Shown here: one piece after another, positions 1-8,200 of the stretch | Layout: every line of letters starts with the position of its first letter | How positions within the stretch are numbered: the stretch's first letter is position 1 | Notes under the pieces: model-generated | Database searches by the model: none | The model's input: only the letters and a program-made list of their open reading frames with translations | What the model was told of the DNA's origin: nothing | Source: a bacterium | GTDB lineage: Bacteria > CSSED10-310 > JAFGSJ01 | Direction of reading: 5' to 3' | DNA length: 64,000 nt | NCBI GenBank assembly: GCA_016934675.1 | Contig: JAFGSJ010000124.1 | Coordinates: 1-64,000 of the forward strand | Made by a program: the position numbers and the translations under genes

Positions 1-1
1 A

Positions 2-370
2 GAGCGAGATCGCCGCGACAAGAGTGCCCAAGCAGGGCAAAGTAAATCGGTAGTGAAAGAGTATCTGACCCTGGTCTATCGTGAAGGTATGGTCGAGCGT
101 CCGGGCAAAGCGACACTCGATGAGCAGGTGGGTGAGCAGGCTCTGCGTGAGGATTTTGCCTCTCTAGGTGTGCTGTCCTTTCGGCAACGAATTCGGCATT
201 TCAGTGATGGGGTCTTTCTGGGCGGCAAGGACTTCTGCCGGCAACAATTCAACGACTTCCGGTCGTATTTCCAGACCAAGAAGGAGCGTCAGGGTCAGCC
301 GGTTATGCCCCGGCGTGCGGCTGTGCCTGGAGGGCTCTTGGACCTGTATACCATCCGTAAATTGACTTGA
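2..370 (+). CDS. REP-associated (Y1/IS200-like) transposase, C-terminal part
   Basis: The frame is open from base 2 with no start, so this is the C-terminal end of a gene that begins before the window. The readable tail (about 122 residues) has the layout of the C-terminal region of REP-associated tyrosine transposases (RAYT). The marker is a segment around FSDGVFLGGKDFC, followed by a basic stretch and a final LYTIRKL. The catalytic HUH and Tyr motifs lie upstream and cannot be checked. RAYT proteins process palindromic REP hairpins in single-stranded DNA. The window does contain REP-like palindromes (728-748, 17761-17780, 18006-18190), which fits but does not prove a link. An internal GTG at 53 could be mistaken for a start. 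Confidence 0.7.
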   Translation, partial: ERDRRDKSAQAGQSKSVVKEYLTLVYREGMVERPGKATLDEQVGEQALREDFASLGVLSFRQRIRHFSDGVFLGGKDFCRQQFNDFRSYFQTKKERQGQPVMPRRAAVPGGLLDLYTIRKLT

Positions 371-847
371 GCTGGTTCCGAGGTTCCGAGAACTTACTTC
401 ACCAAGCGACAGAATCACATTATCATGTTGTATCACATATCGCGAAGGCATTTCTCTGTTTTCTTCAACGGAGTTTTCTGCGTCTTGAATGAGTTTTTCC
501 TTTCAAACTCCACACACAAAATCGATTTTTCCCAGTTTCTTATCAGGTCACTGACATCAGTTCAAAAAAACCACGATCATCTTATATCCAAATCCGGGTT
601 ATTCGTACTGGGAGTAATACCTGATCTTATTGTTCACTACCGACCTGTGGTAAGTAATGGTAGAGAGATTAGATTGTCTGACTGTCCCTTAACGTGCCTA
701 CACTTGAATTCATACCTAATCTGATCGCATTGTTCATCACGAACAATGTGAACGTGGACGGACGACGGACAATTTGAAAGTCTGATAAGTCTGACTGTCC
801 CTAATATCTCGTTGATCAACTGGATTTTATGTAATATTGAGATTTGT
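371..847. repeat. Non-coding spacer with two imperfect repeat units
   Basis: No convincing gene lies here. Two related units sit about 100 bp apart. Each begins with CTGATC followed within a few bases by ATTGTTCA (621-636 and 721-736). Each ends with the same GTCTGACTGTCCCT (676-689 and 789-802). The spacer lies directly downstream of a RAYT-type transposase gene, so the units may be its non-autonomous partners; that is inference. Confidence 0.5.
728..748. repeat. Perfect 8-bp inverted repeat (hairpin)
   Basis: The arms CATTGTTC (728-735) and GAACAATG (741-748) are separated by ATCAC. This is a REP-like hairpin in the spacer after the transposase tail. There is no T-tract, so it is not an obvious terminator. 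Confidence 0.6.
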
Positions 848-1972
848 ATGAGATACAATCACTATGGTCAGACAGGAAAGATGGTTTCGAATCTGGGATT
901 CGGTTGCATGCGATTTTCGCCGGATGATGAAGAGGGTGCGATTAGAGCAATCCATCTGGCTGTTCAACGAGGCATCAATTATTTCGATACGGCTCCGGGC
1001 TACTGTCGGGATAAATCCGAGACATTCCTGGGCAATGCCTTGGCCAGTCTCCCCAGTGAATTGCGGGACACGGTTTTTGTTTCGACGAAATCAAGCATCG
1101 ATGATGATAAAACCGCCGATGCAGTCCGGAAAAGGATCGATGATCAACTCAGCAAACTCAAGATACCCCGCATACATTTTTACAATATGTGGTGTATCAT
1201 GGACCTGGAACATTTTCAGCGGGTCGTGGCTCCCAATGGTCCTTATGAAGGTGTGGTCAAGGCCAAAGAGGAGGGTTTGGTCGAGCATATTGTCTGTTCG
1301 ACCCACGCGCCGAGTTCCGATATCATTACGATAGTCAAAGCTGATGCATTCGAAGGATATACTCTGGGCTACAATATTCTGAATTATACTTACAGGATCG
1401 AGGGAGTGAACGCAGTTGCCTCAGCAAACCGGGCGATTATTGCCATGAATCCTTTGGGTGGTGGTCTACTCACTCGAGATGAGCAAAAGCTCAACATACT
1501 CCGAGACGATGAATCTGAAACATTTATCGCGGCTGCTCTGAAGTTTACTCTTTCAAATCCTATGATCACAATCGTTTTGTCAGGTATGGCGAATTTCCGC
1601 GAGGTCGAGGCCAATGTTCAGACGGCGGAATCTGTGCATGAACCCGATCCGGACACGGTCCAACGCATTATTGACCGGTTCGAATCACTAGGCGAATCAT
1701 TCTGCACGGGATGCCGCTACTGTCTCGAACATTGTCCTGAACAGATTCAGATTCATTTGTACGCCAGTCTATGGGACAAGGTTCGTTTAAAACTGGATGA
1801 TGAAGCCAGGCGGGTCTATGGCATCTTCACCAGGAAGGATGATCAATGGTTCAAGGGGAAACGGGCCATTGATTGCACTCGCTGCGGCGAGTGTGAAGCA
1901 CACTGCCCTCAGAGATTACCAATCCGTCAGATACTCGAAAATTGCGACTCCTATTTCGAAAGAAAAGAATGA
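848..1972 (+). CDS. Aldo/keto reductase family protein with C-terminal 4Fe-4S ferredoxin domain
   Basis: A 374-residue soluble oxidoreductase of the COG1453 type: an aldo/keto-reductase TIM barrel (about residues 1-270) followed by a two-cluster ferredoxin domain. The barrel shows the family's Asp and Tyr in FDTAPGY (Asp47, Tyr52) and Lys81 in STKSS. The usual catalytic His of the LLHG-type strand appears to be replaced, since the equivalent stretch reads FYNMWCIMD. Cluster motifs are CTGCRYCLEHCP (about 286-297) and CTRCGECEAHCP (about 343-354). The substrate is unknown; such proteins probably couple the barrel to low-potential electron carriers. I chose ATG 848 over an upstream in-frame ATG at 812 because homology begins at MRYNHYG. 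It stands alone and is followed by a promoter for the next gene. Confidence 0.85.
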   Translation: MRYNHYGQTGKMVSNLGFGCMRFSPDDEEGAIRAIHLAVQRGINYFDTAPGYCRDKSETFLGNALASLPSELRDTVFVSTKSSIDDDKTADAVRKRIDDQLSKLKIPRIHFYNMWCIMDLEHFQRVVAPNGPYEGVVKAKEEGLVEHIVCSTHAPSSDIITIVKADAFEGYTLGYNILNYTYRIEGVNAVASANRAIIAMNPLGGGLLTRDEQKLNILRDDESETFIAAALKFTLSNPMITIVLSGMANFREVEANVQTAESVHEPDPDTVQRIIDRFESLGESFCTGCRYCLEHCPEQIQIHLYASLWDKVRLKLDDEARRVYGIFTRKDDQWFKGKRAIDCTRCGECEAHCPQRLPIRQILENCDSYFERKE

Positions 1973-2065
1973 GAGAAGCGAGGTCCTTACCCCACACGTA
2001 AGAGTCTCTCGTTTCTTCTACGCAATCTCAATGCCCCCCTTATAACTATTTTTCTATGCTTTTAG

Positions 2066-2094
2066 TTGTCTCCAGAAAAAAAGAGAAGTATAAT
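2066..2094 (+). promoter_or_regulatory. Sigma-70-type promoter for the giant protease gene
   Basis: TTGTCT (2066-2071), a 17-bp spacer, and a perfect TATAAT (2089-2094). Transcription would start near 2101 and leave a leader of about 110 nt before ATG 2211. Confidence 0.55.
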
Positions 2095-2210
2095 AGTATC
2101 AAGTCTTAATTCCGAGCTAACTTGATGTATCCAGGATGTATGACAAATCTTATAATTATGAAAAGTCATTGTTGAGCAAAATGCCTATCCAGCAAAGTAG
2201 GAGGGAAATC

Positions 2211-5200
2211 ATGAAAAAATCGAGAGTTGTTTTTTCTTTATTCTTGTTGTGGACGGTGTGTGTATCGGGTGAGGAAATCGAGAAATCGGTTATCGCGAAG
2301 CCGTTGAGTTTTACGGACAGGTTGGTGGCCCAGCAGGCTGTCGAACGCGTCTATTACCAGCACCGCATCTGGCCCGAGACGAATAAGGAGCCCAAGCCAT
2401 CCTTCGAACAAGCCGTATCCGAGAAACTGATTCGGGCCAAAGTCGAGAGATATTTGAAGCAATCAGCCCTCCTTGAGGACTATTGGCATGTTCCGTTGAC
2501 GGGACAGAAGCTGCAGGCTGAAATGGAGCGGATGGTGCAGCGTTCGAAGGACCCGGCCACTCTTCGTGAACTATTTCTTGCCTTGGGAAACGACCCGTAT
2601 GTCATTGCGGAATGTCTGGTCCGGCCGGTCCTAGCTGATCGACTCTGCCGTGACCTTTTCGCCTTTGATACAGACATTCATGCATCATTGAAACAGAAAG
2701 TCGAGCAGATCGAACAAGGATTGACTCCGGAAAACTTTCTGATCATTGATGCGGGCCAGGTCCGTGAAATCCGTCTGGTTCTTGATGATGTTGTCGATGA
2801 TAGTGAATCGGCCCAAGAGCGATTTTTAGATGGTTTCGCTCAAGCGCAGGCTGATCTGGCTGAACATGTGGACCGGCATACTTTCCAAAAAACCGTGTCT
2901 GCTTTTCCGGGAGAAACGAATGAAATCGTCTGGAATGAGGAAAAGTATGCGTTTATTTTCAGGCTGACGATTCGGCATGATGCGAATGAATTTCACGGTG
3001 CAATGCGTCTCTTGAACAAGACGGATTTCAATGCCTGGTTTGCTCAGGAATCGGGGCATTACTCTCTCGATATTCGAGATACAGGTATGTTTTCGTATAA
3101 TCTTGTGACACCTAAAACTGTAAGTGGGACATTCTTACCTGACAGTTGGGCTTCAGATCCGTATGTGCCTGGAGCGAGAACTGCTCACAAAGCAGTCTGG
3201 ACCGGGACGGAGATGATCGTTTGGGGAGGAGTAGACAGTTCAAGTACCTATTTATCGGATGGGGGACGTTACAATCCCGTGACCGATTGCTGGCAACCAA
3301 TGTCCACAAGCAATGCTCCCTCAGGCAGGGCTCTGTTTTCATCCATTTGGACCGGTTCGGAGATGATTGTCTGGGGAGGACATTATTATTGGGCGGCATC
3401 AGGTATAAATCTGGAGACCGGGGGCAGGTATAATCCGAATTCCGACAGTTGGTCAGCAACGTCGACGCTCGATGCGCCGCTGCCTCGTTGTAATCATACC
3501 GCGGTTTGGACTGGCGAGGAAATGATCATCTGGGGTGGTCAAGGTGAAACTTCTAATTTTAATGACGGGGCGATCTATGATCCGAGTAACGATTCCTGGC
3601 GAGCGATAAGCACGACAGACCCTGATACGCCGGGGCAACTCGTTCTTCCAAGCGCAATCTGGACCGGAACTGAAATGATCGTGTGGGGATATATGTCTCT
3701 GACGCCATCGGGTGGCAGATATAATCCGGAAACAGACACCTGGGTCAGTGTCAACAATACCGATCCGGACAGACCCTGTTGGCGTTCGTATAATACAGCC
3801 ATCTGGACGGGTACGGAGATGATCATCTGGGGAGGCTACACGTCAGGCGGACCATTAAACGACGGTGGGCGTTATAATCCCGATACGGACTTGTGGCAAT
3901 CCATGGACTCCAATTATGCTCCTTCCCCGAGACATTTCCATTCATCTCTCTGGACAGGTTCCTCCCTGATCGTATGGGGAGGATTGACCACAGAGGGTCA
4001 TGAAAGCAATATTGGAGGTTTGTACAATCCGACCCTGAATTCGTGGACTGCCCTTAATCCTGAAGTTAGTCCCTGTTCGCGATGCGTCCATACGGCAGTC
4101 TGGACCGGCGAGGAGATGATCATCTGGGGAGGACGGTCGGATGATGGTATGTATCTGTCTGATGGCGGTCGTTTTAATCCTCATAAAGTTGCACCTGCCT
4201 GGATAGAGATGAATCAGGCCGATGCCCCCGAAGCCCGTTATCGTCATTCAGGGATTTGGACCGGGACAGAACTGATCATCTGGGGGGGCAGCAACGCCAG
4301 TAGTGGTGAATTCAACACCGGTAGTCGATATACTCCCAGTACCGATAGCTGGATCGCGACCGAGATACTGGATGCACCGCATGTGCGTTCTGCTCATACG
4401 GCGATCTGGACCGGGTCGGAGATGATCGTCTGGGGAGGTTATTATTTTGATGGCGCTACGATTTGTCTCAATACGGGTGGACGCTACGATCCGCTGACTG
4501 ACAGTTGGGTGGCGACCAGAATACTTGCAGCACCATCGGGACGTCATTCACACGAGGCAGTCTGGACCGGGTCGGAGATGATCATCTGGGGGGGCTATCC
4601 GACTTCGACAAATACGGGCGGTCTGTACGATCCAGATACGGACTTCTGGACGAGCACAAGCACGCTGAATGCTCCTTCCGGTTGTTATTATTCCTCGTCT
4701 GTCTGGACCGGGTCCGAAATGATTATCTGGGGGGGCTATCCCTACACCAATACCGGTGGAATATATGATCCAGTCGGTGATGTTTGGACAGCGCTGGATA
4801 CATCCAGTGCACCCTCAGAGCGTCGGCATCATACTGCAGTCTGGACCGGTGAGACCATGATTGTCTGGGGAGGGCGATATGGTAACACACTCTACAATTC
4901 AGGCGGGATATACAATGTGGCTACTGATAGCTGGACTGCGACCAACCAAAGCGATGCTCCTTCGCCTCGCGGTTACCATGAGGGAATCTGGACGGGATCC
5001 GAGTTATTGATCTGGGGTGGCTGGTATTATGAAGGCGGGTCCGAATATTATCTCAACACCGGTGGGCATTACGATCCCTCAATAGACAGGTGGAAATCAA
5101 TGCCGACCCTGGTAGCGCCATCACCACAGTATTATGCCGCTTCTGTCTGGACCGGCTCGGAAATGCTGGTCTGGGGTGGATATGGGAATGATGTGTATTA

Positions 5201-8200
5201 CAATACCGGTGGACGCTATAATCCGGGATATGGCGAATGGTATTCTCTGGCAAGTAGTGAAAATACATATCTGGACTATGATCATACTGCAATCTGGACC
5301 GGCTCGGAAATGCTGATTTGGGGAGGTTGTCTCAGATCATCTTTCGATTTACCCGGTGCAAAATATGATCCAGCAGAGGATAATTGGTCCGAATTGGCCA
5401 AAACAGGGGCCCCCATAGTGAGTGCACGACATAGCGCTATCTGGACCGGTTCCGACATGATCGTCTGGGGTGGATATAGTTATGAATTGGATGATTGCCA
5501 TAATGAAGGCGGTCTGTATAATCCACTGACGGATGAATGGCTGTTGAGCGATACAGGTAATGCTCCTGAAAAAAGAGACAATCACACCGGCATCTGGACT
5601 GGTGAGAAAATGATTATCTGGGCGGGATCGCCCACGAGAACCTCATATCTTAATACCGGCGGGCAATACATACCTTCGACAGATTCATGGTCAGCGACAT
5701 CGGTCCTCGACGCACCCAGTGAACGTTGTTTGCATACGGCAATCTGGGCTGAAAATACAGAACCGGCTTATGCCCGGATGATAATCTGGGGAGGCGGCCC
5801 GTTCACGGGCAATAATGGCGGTAGTTATGATCCGGTCCTGGACACGTGGTTTCCCTTGGCAACAGCCAACCAGCCGACACGAACATTGTATCATACAGCA
5901 GTCTGGACTGGTGAGGAGATGCTCATCTGGGGTGGAACAGACGGCTCACAGGAGTATAATCAGGGGGGGCGTTATGATCCGTTTGGGGATGCTTGGACAC
6001 TCATGAGTACAGAGAATGCACCCTCAGGAAGAGATAGCCATTCTGCGGTCTGGACGGGGACGGAAATGATTGTATGGGGCGGCACCATCTCGGGGGGTGA
6101 AAAAGCAGGACCTGCTCGAAGTGAAATGGTTGAGGGCGGTCGATACTCATTGAGTTCCGATTCCTGGGCGATGGTGCCCACTCTGGATGCGCCTCAAATA
6201 CGGCACGATCATTCCGGTCTGTGGACCGGTCAAGCCATGCTCATTTATGGTGGCATTTCATCTTCGACTCTGGGCATCTTCTATCCGAATACCGGGCCCA
6301 CCTCGACACCCGACATTCTGAATGAAGATGACACTCTGATTTTGACCGAACCAGCAGCATCGGTATTACGTCTTTCCCAGAGTTTGCCCCTGTCCTGGTT
6401 TGATGATTTTGAAGGCGAGGAGCAGTGGACAGGCAGCGGTGAGTGGCTTTGTTTCGATGATCTGTCATGCGGCGAAGTGCCCGGCTATTATTCGGCTACG
6501 CACGCATATTATGCCGGTGACGATACTCTGTGTAATTATACCAATATTAACGGCGAGATTGTGCTCTTTACACAGGACCATATCCTGGTAAAACTCGAGG
6601 CTGACGATCGGGTCTTGTTGACCTGCCGCTATTTTTTGGCGACCGATTCGCTCAAAGGCGATGGGGCTCGAATCCGGGTCCGCCGTCAAGATACCACGAC
6701 ATATATTACTGTGGCAGAAGATCAGACCCATTGGTCAGGTTATCCGGTCGAACCGTTGAACGATGACTGCACCGGCTGGGAGACTGTCACAATCGATCTT
6801 TCTCAATTCATAACCTTTAATGCTACGGACCCAAACAATGCCGTTCGGATCTACTTCAATTTTAAGGCTGATTCCGTGGATAATGATGCCCTGGGTTGGT
6901 TGATTGACGATGTATCGCTGGGACATCCGCGGGGTGATGGAAGCAATCCGACGACCACGACCTCCTATCATGATCAATGGGACCAGGCCTCTTTCGAGTG
7001 GGACCTGAACAGCGACGGTTTGACAGATAATCCGGACCCGAGTACACCTTTCTGGGAGATCGAACAGGCCCAATTGTCGAGTTATGGTCTGGACCAACCC
7101 GGCGATTATCCACTTGAACTGACCGTGATCGATCTGCTCGGACTCGAAAACAGCGAGTCAGTTATCCTGCATGTCATAGACGGGGTCTCGCCCACAGTCG
7201 AAGTCATTGTCCCCAATGGCGGTGAATCGTGGGTCTATTCACCTGATGCTGCGGACCGCAACTCACATGTCCTTGTCTGGGAAGCGGCGGACAACAATGA
7301 AATCAGCCGGATTAAGCTCTCATATACCACGAATTATATCGGGACTGAAACGATCTGGACCTGTATCGCCGACTCGACCGATGACGATTGCCTGGCGGAG
7401 GGCTTATTGGAAACCGATACGAGTTATCTGTGGCAGATGCCCACGGCCGCGGAAGCCCAAGCCGATGGGCAGACATTTCCTTCGTCCGAATGCCGGATCA
7501 AGGTCGATGTCTGGGATATTTCGAACAATACTGTGGCCGATATTTCGGACAATAATTTCTATATCGTTCAACCGACCACGACCGGGATCATGACGCTCAT
7601 ACTCTGGAATTCGGACCGACTCTGCCAGAGTTACGATTATCCGGTCCATCCGGATTGCGAGTGTGGGAGTTGGTCAAGCGACAGCGATTGCTCGTTGACA
7701 GCGGACATGCACGCCAAATTGACCGAACTGGCCGATTACAGCAAGGTAGCCGGGATAGTGCTCGATCTCGATGCGGTCACGGATATACGCACGGCGTATA
7801 GCGCCTGGGATGCCACCGCACTCGACCCAGCCGAGGACAATGTGGACGCAGCCAATGCCTTGGCCCAGGCGATCAGGACCTACATTCTCGAACAACTCGA
7901 AACCTATTCCAATGCCCGTTATCTGATTCTGGTAGGTGACGACCATCAGATTCCTTTTTACCGTATGGAAGATGGGACTACATTCTATCCCGAGAACCTT
8001 TATCCGGCCGAAGTGGGATTGACCGCTTCCACGCCGGTCCGGGCAGCCCTGTTGGCCGGCACGAGCGGCTACTTCCTGTCCGATAATTATTATACGGAAA
8101 TCTCCCCGGAAATGACCGGGCTATCGAGTCCGCATGACCTGCTTTATTTGAACGATCTGTCCATAGGTCGATTGGTCGAGACGCCCACTCAGATAACCGA

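Noticed and set aside
425-724. 99-codon frame in the spacer after the transposase tail
   Set aside because: It crosses the repeat units, has no ribosome site and reads unlike a folded protein.
3140-6290. DNA-level tandem repeats as a transposon or satellite
   Set aside because: The repeat follows codon phase and encodes Kelch-like units within one open gene.
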